In this document: one piece after another, positions 1-7,011 of the stretch
How the letters are laid out: each line of letters begins with the position of its first letter
How positions within the stretch are numbered: the stretch's first letter is position 1
Assembly (NCBI GenBank): GCA_039182715.1
Contig: JBCDBY010000115.1
Location: 1 to 12,453, forward strand
DNA from: JBCDBY01 sp039182715
GTDB lineage: Bacteria > Planctomycetota > PLA2
Direction: 5' to 3'
DNA length: 12,453 nt
Notes under the pieces: generated by a model
Seen by the model: only the letters and a program-made list of their open reading frames with translations
What the model was told of the DNA's origin: nothing
The model's database searches: none
Made by a program: the position numbers and the translations under genes

Positions 1-869
1 ACGACCTTCTCATCGGTCTGGCCCAGGAGCGCGCGGTCGATCGCCGCCCGCGCGACGGTACCGCGCTGGCGACGGCGCAGACGCAGCAGCGCGTCCGCCA
101 CGCGCCCATCGGGAATCGCGCCGAGCACCGGCAGCAGGAAATCACGGTCCTTCGAACGCAGCCGGCGGGTCATCTCCTGCAGCGCGTCGGGCCGGCGCAG
201 CAGGCGCAGCATGCGTGCGCCCTCCTCCGTCTGGTGCCGCGCCATCAGCTCCTTGACCGCCGCCGCATCGCCCCGGATTCCGAGCTGCACCACCTCCGGG
301 AACGGGTCGCCCCGGCGCTCCTTGCGCGCGACCTGGCCGCTCTGCGGCTCGAAGGAGACGCGTCGGCCGGTCGCATCGCCGCGCGCGAAGCGGTAGACGC
401 CGTCGCCACAGGCGAAGTCCTCGTCGAGGTCGAAGGTCTCGTGCGCGCCCTGGGCGCGGCCGTCGCCGTCGACGTCGAAACGCACCCGATCGAACCGCGC
501 GTCCTGGAAGCGCAGGTCCTGGTTGCCGTCGACGAGCGCCCACGCGCGCAAACGCCCCTCCAGCACGACGGCGCCGTGCCGCTCGAGCGCGTGGCGGGCG
601 AGCAGCTTGCCGTCCCGCACCTGCAGCTCGAACGAAACGAGTCGGGTGCGCCCGCCGCTCCGGATCGGCAACGGAATCGAGACGCGGCCGTCCTTCACCT
701 CATAGCGCCCGTCGACGACGATCTTCTCTCCCTCGATCGCCACCGGCAGCCGCCGCAGCCCCGCCGGGAGCTGCGCCTTGCCTTCGACGACCGGCAGCTC
801 GACGAACTCACCGGGCGCGCCCGCCCCCCACGAGGAGGCGATCCAGATCAGGAGCGCGCTCACGCTCAT
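1..869 (-). CDS. Secreted beta-domain plus HEAT-repeat protein, 3' end outside the window
   Basis: An open frame of 289 codons runs off the left edge. The ATG overlaps the stop of the upstream VWA gene as ATGA, so translation is probably coupled. Residues 1-18 are hydrophobic and small (ALLIWIASSWGAGA), a weak signal peptide lacking a clear basic N-region. Residues about 20-180 form a beta-rich domain with Asp-rich loops (DGNQDLRFQD at 114-123, DVDGDG at 132-137, DLDED at 147-151) that look like calcium-binding EF-hand or thrombospondin-3 loops. From about residue 190 the protein turns alpha-helical with HEAT-like repeats (LLPVLGAIPDGRVADALLRL, then ARAAIDRALLG). The beta domain is clearly related to that of the neighbouring 866-3628 product, so the two are tandem paralogs. 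Whether this copy also ends in a VWA domain cannot be seen. Role unknown; an exported scaffold or envelope protein is inferred. Confidence 0.8.
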   Translation of the reverse strand, partial: MSVSALLIWIASSWGAGAPGEFVELPVVEGKAQLPAGLRRLPVAIEGEKIVVDGRYEVKDGRVSIPLPIRSGGRTRLVSFELQVRDGKLLARHALERHGAVVLEGRLRAWALVDGNQDLRFQDARFDRVRFDVDGDGRAQGAHETFDLDEDFACGDGVYRFARGDATGRRVSFEPQSGQVARKERRGDPFPEVVQLGIRGDAAAVKELMARHQTEEGARMLRLLRRPDALQEMTRRLRSKDRDFLLPVLGAIPDGRVADALLRLRRRQRGTVARAAIDRALLGQTDEKV

Positions 870-3628
870 CGCCGCTCGTAGACCCCGTCGTTCTGTTCGG
901 CGAGGCGACGCAGGAGCGACGACTCGTAGCCGAGCGCGATGCAGTGGATGCGCACGCGCCGCACGCGGTTGAGCCGCGCGATCTCCTGCAGCATCTCGTG
1001 GGCGGCCGCGTGCCGGCCGGTCGGCTGGCCGTCGGAGAGCAGGAAGATCGTCTCGACTTCGCGCTGGAGCAGCGCCAGCGCGAGCGCGTCGTAGAGCTCG
1101 GTGGCGCCGCGGGCGTCGATGCCGGAGAGGAACTCGTCGAGCACGCGCCGGTTGGAGCGGTTGACGGGCACCATCGTCGTGCGCCACGCGTGCGCGCCGG
1201 TCCCGAAGAAGATGACGTTCATCTTGGCGTGCGACGGCAGATCCTCGACCGTCTTGACCAGCTCGATCTTGGCGCGCGCCAGACGCGTGCGTCCGTCCGT
1301 GCGGTCCTGCCGGTCCATCGAGCCGGAGCGGTCGAGTACGAAGGCGACGCGATTGGAATCGACCGGGATGCCGTAGAAGGTGGCGACCGTCTTCGTCTCG
1401 CCCTTCTTCTTGGCACCGCCCTTCGACTCGAAGACGAACGGCTTGGCGGGCACGCGGAACGACTCGCCCTCCTTCGCGTACCAGCGCTCCCAGAGCTCCA
1501 GCGAGTCGCCAAGGCGCTTGCCGGTCAACGAAGCGAGCGCGGCGCCGATCGCGGTGCGCACGCGATCCTGCTTCTCCTTCTTGAGCGCGGCGATGAGCGG
1601 CGCCAGGCTTTCGTGCACGCGCAGGCGGCCCAGCGCCTCGGCGGCGCTCAACCGCACCTGCCACAAGCGGTGGCGCAGGTTGCCGGCCGCCGCGACGGCG
1701 AGATCGTCGTAGGGCCCGACCGTGATCTGGCGCAGCACGAGCACGCGCGCTTCCCAGTTGCGCCAGCGCAGCAGCTCCGTGAGCGCGCGGCGGACGCCGA
1801 GGTTGCGCTGCCCCATGGAGATGAGGCGGCTGATGGCGCGCTGCATCTCGATCGTGTCCGGCGCGCGACGCACGGGACGCTGCAGCAAACGCACGACGCG
1901 CGGGTGACCGTGCGCAAGCAGCGCGCGCTGCAGAAGCGGCTCGAGGCTCGCGTTCTTCTCCTTGCCCATGCGCGCGGCGAGCGCCTCGGAGGCGGCCTTG
2001 CCGGGCATCTCCGCCAGCAGCAGCAGCGCGAGGCGGCGGGCCGCCTCGTGCTTCGACTCGAGTTGCGCCGCCACGGCGCGGACGGCGCGTTCGCGTCGCT
2101 CGGCGCGTAGCAGGGGCGGCACGAGGCGCTCCGCGACCGCGTTGCCGCGCACGACCAGATCGAAGAGCACGGCGATCGACTCGGGCGCGGCCGACGGGCC
2201 GAGCGTGCGCACCGCACTCTCCGCCACGGTGTTGTCGACCTTCGGCTCCAGCGCGGCGTCGAAGGCGAGCGTGCGCGCATCGGGATGATCGAGCAGGAAG
2301 AGGTCGCGCAACGCCATGGCGCGCAGGGCCGGGAAGCGCTGTCGCGCCGCCGCCACGACCGCATCCTTCGGCAGGTCACCGGGCGCGAAGCGGCGGAGCG
2401 CGTCGTAGAGCACCGTGCGACGCTTGGGGTCTTTCGTCGCGCCCAGCGCGGTCGCGACGGTCGTCGGCTGGATCGGGGCGAGCAGCCGCGCCGAAGCGCC
2501 GACCAGCGGGATCGCCGCCTGGTCGTCGGCGAGGATGCGCGCATAGACGGCGGCGCGCTCCGCGATGCCGGCGCGCTGCATCGACTCGAGGGCGGTGAGC
2601 CGCACGACCGTCGGAGCGTCGCCGAGCGCCAGCCGGCGGAAGAACTCCACGCGGTCCGCGTAGGCGGTGTAGCCGAGCGCGCGCACCGCCGCCGCCCGGC
2701 GCACCGGGCTCTGCTTCTCATCGCGCGCGATCGCCGAGAGCGTCTCGAACCCGAGCGTACTGCCGGTCGCGCCGAGCGCGGCGATCTGACTCTCCGGCTT
2801 GAACTCCGCGAGCAGCTCGCGCGCCTGCTTCTCCCCGCCACCGGGGGCAACGAGGCCGGCCACCGGCGCCGGATCGCGCGGGAGCGTGCGCGCCCGACGC
2901 GACGGCGGGAGGGCGACGCGCACGAACTCGAGCGAGCGTCCCTCCGGGCTCAGCGTGCGACACTCGAACGCCGCTTCGCCGATGCGGAACGCCTCGCGGA
3001 CGAGCGCGCGCTCGTGGGACCCCTCGTGGAACTGCAGTTCGAGGTCGCCGTCGGCGTCGATGATCAGGAAGTCGCGCGTGACGTCGTTGAAGCGCAGGTC
3101 GTTGTTCCCGTCCCGGAGCACGAACGAGCGCACGCGCCCCAACAGCTCGACCTTGCCGACGCGCTCCAGTCCGTGGCCGACGAGCAGCTCGTTGCCGTCG
3201 AGCACGAAGTGCAACGGTACCGGCTGCCGCGCACCGCCGCGGCCGATCGGCAGGGCGATGTTCACGCGGAAGTGCGTCGCGCCGTCGCGCCGCCAGCCGG
3301 GCCAGCTCGTCGGCTCGTACTGCCCGTCGAGATCGCGATCGACCCACAGCCGGCCCGAGGTCATGGCGAACCGGACGGAATGGCGTCCGAAGGTCAGCTC
3401 CGCATAGCGCGGGGCGGCGTCCTCGACCGGCGGCTGGGCCCCTTCCGGCGGGGCGTCGGCGAGCGGAACGCGCCGTGAGGGCGGCTCCGGTGCGAGGGCG
3501 AGCCGCCAGCCGGTCTCCGCCTCGACGGCTTCCCGGGCCAGCTCTCGAGACTGCTCTCGAGACTGCTCTCCCTCCTGGGCCGCTGCCAGGGCCACGAGGA
3601 GAAGAAGTACGAGAGCCGCGCGGGACAT
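866..3628 (-). CDS. Secreted HEAT-repeat protein with C-terminal von Willebrand A domain
   Basis: About 920 residues. I chose the ATG at 3628 because it opens a good signal peptide (MSRAALVLLLLVALAAA, cleavage near AAA-QEG); an in-frame start nine codons upstream would put extra residues before it. A charged EQSREQSREL linker follows. Residues about 70-240 form a beta domain with Asp-rich loops (DRDLDG at 97-102, DGNNDLRFND at 173-182, DADGD at 191-195). Residues about 265-715 are alternating helices typical of HEAT repeats (RRAAAVRALG, VRLSAAEALGRL). The last 160 residues are a VWA domain with a complete MIDAS: DRSGS at 766-770, Thr843 in GATELYDAL and Asp866 in LLSDGQP. VWA domains with MIDAS bind divalent metal and protein ligands, so extracytoplasmic ligand binding or complex assembly is likely; the partner is unknown. 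It is the first gene of a two-gene unit with its paralog. Confidence 0.9.
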   Translation of the reverse strand: MSRAALVLLLLVALAAAQEGEQSREQSRELAREAVEAETGWRLALAPEPPSRRVPLADAPPEGAQPPVEDAAPRYAELTFGRHSVRFAMTSGRLWVDRDLDGQYEPTSWPGWRRDGATHFRVNIALPIGRGGARQPVPLHFVLDGNELLVGHGLERVGKVELLGRVRSFVLRDGNNDLRFNDVTRDFLIIDADGDLELQFHEGSHERALVREAFRIGEAAFECRTLSPEGRSLEFVRVALPPSRRARTLPRDPAPVAGLVAPGGGEKQARELLAEFKPESQIAALGATGSTLGFETLSAIARDEKQSPVRRAAAVRALGYTAYADRVEFFRRLALGDAPTVVRLTALESMQRAGIAERAAVYARILADDQAAIPLVGASARLLAPIQPTTVATALGATKDPKRRTVLYDALRRFAPGDLPKDAVVAAARQRFPALRAMALRDLFLLDHPDARTLAFDAALEPKVDNTVAESAVRTLGPSAAPESIAVLFDLVVRGNAVAERLVPPLLRAERRERAVRAVAAQLESKHEAARRLALLLLAEMPGKAASEALAARMGKEKNASLEPLLQRALLAHGHPRVVRLLQRPVRRAPDTIEMQRAISRLISMGQRNLGVRRALTELLRWRNWEARVLVLRQITVGPYDDLAVAAAGNLRHRLWQVRLSAAEALGRLRVHESLAPLIAALKKEKQDRVRTAIGAALASLTGKRLGDSLELWERWYAKEGESFRVPAKPFVFESKGGAKKKGETKTVATFYGIPVDSNRVAFVLDRSGSMDRQDRTDGRTRLARAKIELVKTVEDLPSHAKMNVIFFGTGAHAWRTTMVPVNRSNRRVLDEFLSGIDARGATELYDALALALLQREVETIFLLSDGQPTGRHAAAHEMLQEIARLNRVRRVRIHCIALGYESSLLRRLAEQNDGVYERR
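3541..3570 (-). repeat. 12-bp coding tandem repeat (about 2.5 copies)
   Basis: The plus-strand unit GCTCTCGAGACT occurs at 3541-3552 and 3553-3564, followed by a half copy GCTCTC at 3565-3570. It encodes the EQSREQSREL stretch just after the signal peptide of the VWA protein. Being a multiple of three, copy-number changes would stay in frame. Confidence 0.85.
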
Positions 3629-3653
3629 CGTCGGATTATAAGTGGGGTCACGC
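3629..3653. promoter_or_regulatory. 25-bp divergent promoter with overlapping -10 elements
   Basis: This gap separates the divergent VWA and glycosylase genes. On the minus strand a perfect TATAAT lies at 3640-3635, six bases before the VWA ATG. On the plus strand TATAAG lies at 3637-3642, eleven bases before the glycosylase ATG. The two share the palindrome TTATAA (3636-3641). If both work, transcription starts at or within a few bases of each ATG, giving leaderless or near-leaderless mRNAs. No Shine-Dalgarno fits in the gap. The -35 regions would lie inside the opposite gene and are not convincing matches. Confidence 0.55.
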
Positions 3654-4553
3654 ATGCCCGAATGGCCGGACGTCGTCGTCTATGTGGAACGCATGCGCGC
3701 CTATCTTGTCGGCGAGCCGCTGGAAAAGGTGCGCCTGAAGAGCGTCTTTCTCGTGCGCAGCGTCTCACCGCCGGTCACGGCGGCCGAGGGGTGCCGCGTT
3801 GTCGGCGTGGAGCGCAGCGGCAAGCGCATTCTGGTCGAGTTCGACGACGAGCTCTTCTACGTGATCCACCTCATGATCGCCGGCCGGCTGCGCTGGCGAA
3901 AGCGCGGCGCCGGGCTCCCGGGGCGTGCGGGGCTCGCCGCGTTCGACTTTCCGAAGGGCTCGCTCGTCTGGACCGAGGCGGCGCAGCGCAAGCGCGCGTC
4001 GATGCACGTGGTCGAGGGACGCGCCGGGCTCGCGGCGTTCGACCGCGGCGGGCTGGAGGTATTCGACTGCACGCTCGAGGAGTTCGCCGCCCGGCTGCGC
4101 AGCGAGAACCACACGCTCAAGCGGTCGCTGACCAGCCCGCGCCTGTTCAGCGGCATCGGCAACGCGTACAGCGACGAGATCCTGCACCACGCGCGACTCT
4201 CGCCGCTGACGTGGACGTCGCGGCTGGACGACGAGGAGATCGAGCGACTGCTGGCGAGCACGCGGACGGTGCTGGAGCTCTGGGCGGAGCGCTCGCGCGA
4301 GGAGGTCGGCGAGAAGTTCCCGGACAAGGTCACCGCATTCCGCGACGGCATGGCGGTGCACGGGCGCTTCCGCGAGCCGTGTCCCGACTGCGGGACGCCG
4401 GTGCAGCGCATCGTGAAGGGCGAAAACGAGACCAACTACTGCCCCACCTGCCAGACCGGCGGCAAGGTCTACGCCGACCGCGCGCTCAGCAAGCTGCTCG
4501 GCAAGGACTGGCCGAAGTCCGTGGAAGAGTGGGAGGAGCTGCGCGATCGATAG
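3654..4553 (+). CDS. Fpg/Nei-family DNA glycosylase (formamidopyrimidine-DNA glycosylase-like)
   Basis: 299 residues, close to the usual 270-300 of the family. The ATG at 3654 is chosen over the upstream GTG at 3642 because the catalytic proline must directly follow the initiator Met (MPEWPD: Pro2, Glu3). Lys57 in RSGKRIL sits at the position of the conserved beta-hairpin lysine. SGIGNAYSDEIL (166-177) is the helix-two-turn-helix signature with Asn170. The C-terminus has a zinc finger with Cys243, Cys246, Cys263 and Cys266. These features indicate a bifunctional glycosylase/AP lyase that removes oxidised bases in base-excision repair. The finger loop reads GENETNYC where E. coli Fpg has an Arg before the Thr-Phe-Tyr-Cys segment; here it is Asn, so substrate preference may differ from classical MutM. 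Fpg versus Nei cannot be settled by eye. Confidence 0.93.
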   Translation: MPEWPDVVVYVERMRAYLVGEPLEKVRLKSVFLVRSVSPPVTAAEGCRVVGVERSGKRILVEFDDELFYVIHLMIAGRLRWRKRGAGLPGRAGLAAFDFPKGSLVWTEAAQRKRASMHVVEGRAGLAAFDRGGLEVFDCTLEEFAARLRSENHTLKRSLTSPRLFSGIGNAYSDEILHHARLSPLTWTSRLDDEEIERLLASTRTVLELWAERSREEVGEKFPDKVTAFRDGMAVHGRFREPCPDCGTPVQRIVKGENETNYCPTCQTGGKVYADRALSKLLGKDWPKSVEEWEELRDR

Positions 4554-4572
4554 TTTTGCTTCGCGCCGCGGC

Positions 4573-4594
4573 CGCCCGGGCGATACTCGGGCGC
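4573..4594 (+). promoter_or_regulatory. Putative -10 and palindrome in front of the lipoprotein gene
   Basis: GATACT (4582-4587, four of six matches to TATAAT) ends seven bases before the ATG at 4595, a spacing compatible with a leaderless transcript. It overlaps the right end of a perfect 10-bp palindrome CGCCCGGGCG (4573-4582). A TTGCTT at 4556-4561 is 20 bp upstream, longer than the normal spacer. No Shine-Dalgarno is visible. Confidence 0.3.
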
Positions 4595-5308
4595 ATGCGC
4601 GCGTCGCTTCTGTTCCTCCTGCTCGTCGCCTGCGGCGGCGGTGACTCGTTCGAGGGCACGTTTCACGGCACGACGGAGGGCCATCCCGTCGTCGTCACGC
4701 TCGAAGAGGACGGCGACACCGTCCACGGGAAGGTGCGCCTGCGCGGCCTGGAGTCGACCATCGAAGGCAGGATCGAAGACGGCGTGGCGACCGGGCGCGT
4801 CGGCGACGTCGAGTTTCGCGCGACGCTGGAAGAGGATGGTGACATCGCGTGGACGATGCTCATGCACGACCCGTTGACGGGACGGACGAGCGAAGTCGTG
4901 TTGCCGCTCACGCGGGGGGAGGCGGCGGAGGAAGCCGCAACCGCATCGGCGGACGAGCGCGACCCGCGCCTCGTCGGCAGCTGGTACGAGGATCGGAGCG
5001 CCGGCGGGATGACCGGTCATCGCGTGACGACGCGCGTGCGCACGACCCTGTCGGCCGACGGGCGCTTCGTCTTCCAGGCGGGCGAAAGCGTGATCACCGT
5101 CCGCAACCGCCCCGGCGGGCGGGGCAACACCGACATGAGCGACCCCGGCAACGTGGTGCGCGGCGAGTGGAAGACCGCGGACGGGCACCTGTACAGCCGC
5201 GCGGACGGACAGACGGAGTGGACGACGCTCGGCCGCTACTCGATCAGCGGCAACGACATGCTGCTGTACACCCCCAACGGCGGCAAGCAGCTCTGGTCCC
5301 GGCCGTAA
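4595..5308 (+). CDS. Lipoprotein with two beta-rich domains, C-terminal one lipocalin-like
   Basis: 237 residues. The N-terminus MRASLLFLLLVAC is a short lipoprotein signal with a proper lipobox (LVA-Cys13), so the mature protein should be lipid-anchored. Residues about 18-106 look like a small beta domain built from two related halves: the heptapeptide TLEEDGD occurs at 35-41 and again at 77-83. A low-complexity Ala/Glu linker (about 108-120, AAEEAATASADE) leads to a second domain (124-237). That domain opens with LVGSWYE and has alternating beta strands (TTLSADGRFVF, GRYSISGNDMLLYTPN), a pattern seen in lipocalin-like or copper-resistance-like barrels. No catalytic motif is visible; ligand binding in the envelope is inferred. 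It starts 41 bp after the glycosylase gene and has no recognisable ribosome-binding site. Confidence 0.8.
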   Translation: MRASLLFLLLVACGGGDSFEGTFHGTTEGHPVVVTLEEDGDTVHGKVRLRGLESTIEGRIEDGVATGRVGDVEFRATLEEDGDIAWTMLMHDPLTGRTSEVVLPLTRGEAAEEAATASADERDPRLVGSWYEDRSAGGMTGHRVTTRVRTTLSADGRFVFQAGESVITVRNRPGGRGNTDMSDPGNVVRGEWKTADGHLYSRADGQTEWTTLGRYSISGNDMLLYTPNGGKQLWSRP

Positions 5309-5341
5309 CCTCGGACGCCGTTTCGGCATCGAAGAGGGACT

Positions 5342-6013
5342 ATGAAACAGCGGTTCAACGCAAACGGTCGAGGCGCGACCAACCTGGGTTGGCTCGACAG
5401 CAAGCACTCCTTCTCCTTCGGCGGCTGGAGCGATCCCGAGCGCATGGGCGTCCGCAGCCTGCGCGTGCTCAACGACGATCGCGTGCAGCCGGGCGCGGGC
5501 TTCGGTACGCACCCCCACCACGACATGGAGATTCTCACCTACGTCCTCGACGGCACGATCGCCCACGAGGACTCGATGGGCCATCGCACCGAGCTCAAGG
5601 CGGGCGAGCTGCAGCGCATGACGGCCGGCTCCGGCGTCACGCACAGCGAGTTCAACGCATCGGAGAGCGATCCCCTGCACTTCCTGCAGATCTGGGTCAT
5701 CCCGGAGCGCAAGGGCCTCGAGCCGTCGTACGAGCAGAAGAGTTTCGAGGCGGACGGACTCACGCTGGTGGCGTCGAACAACCCGCGTGACGGGTCGCTG
5801 AAGGTGCACCAGGACGTCGACCTCTACCTGCTGAACGAGGGCGCGGCGGACTACGCGCTGCCGGCGGAGCGGACGGCCTACGTCCACGTCGCCACCGGCC
5901 AGGCGACGGTCAACGGCCAAACGCTGGAGACCGGCGACGCACTCGCCCTGACCGGCGAGCCGAACGTCGAGATCGAGGCGAGCGGCAAGGTGCTGCTCTT
6001 CGATCTTGGCTAA
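5342..6013 (+). CDS. Pirin-family bicupin protein (YhhW-like)
   Basis: 223 residues, typical of short bacterial pirins. The N-terminal cupin carries the full metal site: His57 and His59 in GTHPHHDMEIL, and His101 and Glu103 in GSGVTHSEFN. These positions match those of E. coli YhhW, a pirin with quercetin 2,3-dioxygenase activity in vitro. The PGAGFGTHPHHDMEI segment is the family hallmark. The C-terminal half is the degenerate second cupin (VHVATGQATVNGQTLETGDAL). A cytoplasmic Fe(II) or other metal-dependent dioxygenase or redox-sensing role is known for the family; the natural substrate is not predictable. AGAGGG (5333-5338) lies three bases before the ATG, a Shine-Dalgarno with tight spacing. 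It sits 33 bp after the lipoprotein gene. Confidence 0.95.
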   Translation: MKQRFNANGRGATNLGWLDSKHSFSFGGWSDPERMGVRSLRVLNDDRVQPGAGFGTHPHHDMEILTYVLDGTIAHEDSMGHRTELKAGELQRMTAGSGVTHSEFNASESDPLHFLQIWVIPERKGLEPSYEQKSFEADGLTLVASNNPRDGSLKVHQDVDLYLLNEGAADYALPAERTAYVHVATGQATVNGQTLETGDALALTGEPNVEIEASGKVLLFDLG

Positions 6014-6016
6014 GCT
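6011..6016 (+). promoter_or_regulatory. Putative TAnnnT -10 element, leaderless-type spacing
   Basis: TAAGCT begins on the stop codon of the pirin gene and ends six bases before the ATG at 6023. There is no Shine-Dalgarno in the nine-base gap. The same arrangement is seen in front of other genes here. The hexamer alone is a weak match (three of six). Confidence 0.25.
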
Positions 6017-6022
6017 GACCGT

Positions 6023-6280
6023 ATGAAGCGCACGCTCGCGATCCTCGGTGTCCTTCTCCCTCTCGCCCTCCCGATGGGCTGCCAGGGAAGCGGATCTGCC
6101 ACCGGGGAGAGCGTGCGCCAGTTCCGCGCCTGGAGCTGGAGCCAGTCCAAGCCGCTGGGCGACTGGACGACGGACGAGGAGTTGGCGAAGAAGCAGGTGG
6201 CGGAGTACAAGCGCCTCTACCCGCACTACAACGCGTCGGTGAAGGTGTTCACCGGGCCGCTGCAGAAGCCTTCGAAGTAA
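6023..6280 (+). CDS. Short lipoprotein-like protein of unknown function
   Basis: 85 residues. A basic start (MKRTLAIL) and hydrophobic core (GVLLPLALPMG) end at Cys20, which suggests a lipoprotein signal. The lipobox PMG-Cys is atypical because a Pro replaces the usual Leu at -3, so ordinary signal-peptidase I processing or periplasmic release is possible. The mature part is about 65 residues, rich in aromatic and Lys residues (FRAWSWSQSKPLGDWTTDEELAKKQVAEYKRLYPHYNAS written here in parts: FRAWSWSQSK, then DEELAKKQVAEYKRLYP). No family recognised. Its last 32 bp overlap tail-to-tail with the gene on the other strand. The secretion signal makes it more credible than a random short frame. Confidence 0.6.
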   Translation: MKRTLAILGVLLPLALPMGCQGSGSATGESVRQFRAWSWSQSKPLGDWTTDEELAKKQVAEYKRLYPHYNASVKVFTGPLQKPSK

Positions 6281-6776
6281 GCGCCTGCTCCATGTGCAGG
6301 CTGTCGGCGCAATCACCGCCGCCGATGGGCCACCGGCTCGCCCGCTCGATCGTGTAGACCACGTGCGTCGTGTCGTCGGGCCCCGGGAGGAGCTGCAGCG
6401 CAATGCGCCACGCGTGGCCCCAGCCCGACTGCCTGCGCGCCTGGACCACAATTTGTAGCCCGTCGTCTCGCAAGACCTCGCCGCGGACGCGTTCAAGGAA
6501 CTCGGTGCGCAACCATCGACCGAGCTCGGTCATGGACTGACCGTACGTCACGTAACCGCGTCGCCGTCGCCGGATGCGATCGCGCCACGACACGTCCGCG
6601 AACCGGTCACGGCTCAGGGAACCGATCTGCACGGTCGCCAGCAACATGCCGCCGACCAGGCCGGCAAGGAGGCCCATCGGAATCGACCGATGGAACAGTC
6701 CCAGCACGATCCCGAAGGGAAAACCGTTGCTGCGGACCAGCACCCAGTACGCGCGCGTCTTGGCGGAGAACTCCAC
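6249..6776 (-). CDS. Membrane-anchored protein of unknown function
   Basis: 175 residues from a GTG start at 6776. Residues about 17-29 and 33-52 (MGLLAGLVGGMLLATVQIG) form one or two membrane segments. A very basic patch RDRIRRRRRG (66-73) follows, predicting that the C-terminal part stays in the cytoplasm. Residues about 85-150 look like alternating strands and helices with an amphipathic helix (ELGRWLRTEFLERV). No domain is recognised. It lies 20 bp after the 70-residue membrane protein and is the last gene of the minus-strand run. No clear Shine-Dalgarno precedes the GTG, so the exact start is uncertain. The 3' end overlaps the convergent short lipoprotein gene by 32 bp. Confidence 0.65.
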   Translation of the reverse strand: MEFSAKTRAYWVLVRSNGFPFGIVLGLFHRSIPMGLLAGLVGGMLLATVQIGSLSRDRFADVSWRDRIRRRRRGYVTYGQSMTELGRWLRTEFLERVRGEVLRDDGLQIVVQARRQSGWGHAWRIALQLLPGPDDTTHVVYTIERASRWPIGGGDCADSLHMEQALTSKASAAAR

Positions 6777-6796
6777 GCGATGATGGTACCCGCGAA

Positions 6797-7009
6797 TCAG
6801 GCGTTGCGGTCGGAGTCGCGCGACGCGAAGATCCGCCAGCCGAAGAACATCCCCAGGAGAATGAAGAAGATGATGCCGGCGACGGCGAGGTCCTTCTGCG
6901 TCTTCTGCTCGGGCAGGATGCTGTCGGGAATGACCACGATCACGAGGATCGACACGGCGGCCGCCGCGAAGATCAGTCCCAGGGGCACTTTGCGAGGGTC
7001 GGGAGCCAT
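6797..7009 (-). CDS. Small two-helix membrane protein
   Basis: 70 residues. The ATG at 7009 begins two bases after the stop of the enoyl-CoA hydratase gene, and the purine-rich end of that gene (GGAAGAAG) can serve as ribosome-binding site. Two hydrophobic helices are clear, residues about 9-28 (PLGLIFAAAAVSILVIVVIP) and 40-61 (LAVAGIIFFILLGMFFGWRI), joined by a short polar loop with PEQKTQKD. The tail is charged (SRDSDRNA). No family recognised. Position and spacing show it is translated as part of the operon; a structural or accessory membrane role is all that can be said. Confidence 0.75.
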   Translation of the reverse strand: MAPDPRKVPLGLIFAAAAVSILVIVVIPDSILPEQKTQKDLAVAGIIFFILLGMFFGWRIFASRDSDRNA

Positions 7010-7011
7010 GG

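Noticed and set aside
234..2110. Plus-strand open frames opposite the HEAT/VWA genes
   Set aside because: Typical high-GC antisense frames; the minus strand carries a signal peptide, HEAT pattern and MIDAS residues.
6283..6301. Intrinsic terminator after the short lipoprotein gene (GCCTGC-N7-GCAGGC)
   Set aside because: The stem is only six pairs, there is no T-run, and it lies within the coding end of the opposite gene; too weak to annotate.
4469..6496. Minus-strand open frame of 675 codons opposite the lipoprotein and pirin genes
   Set aside because: It overlaps three better-supported plus-strand genes with signal peptides or metal motifs, and its translation is Arg/Ala/Val-rich shadow sequence.
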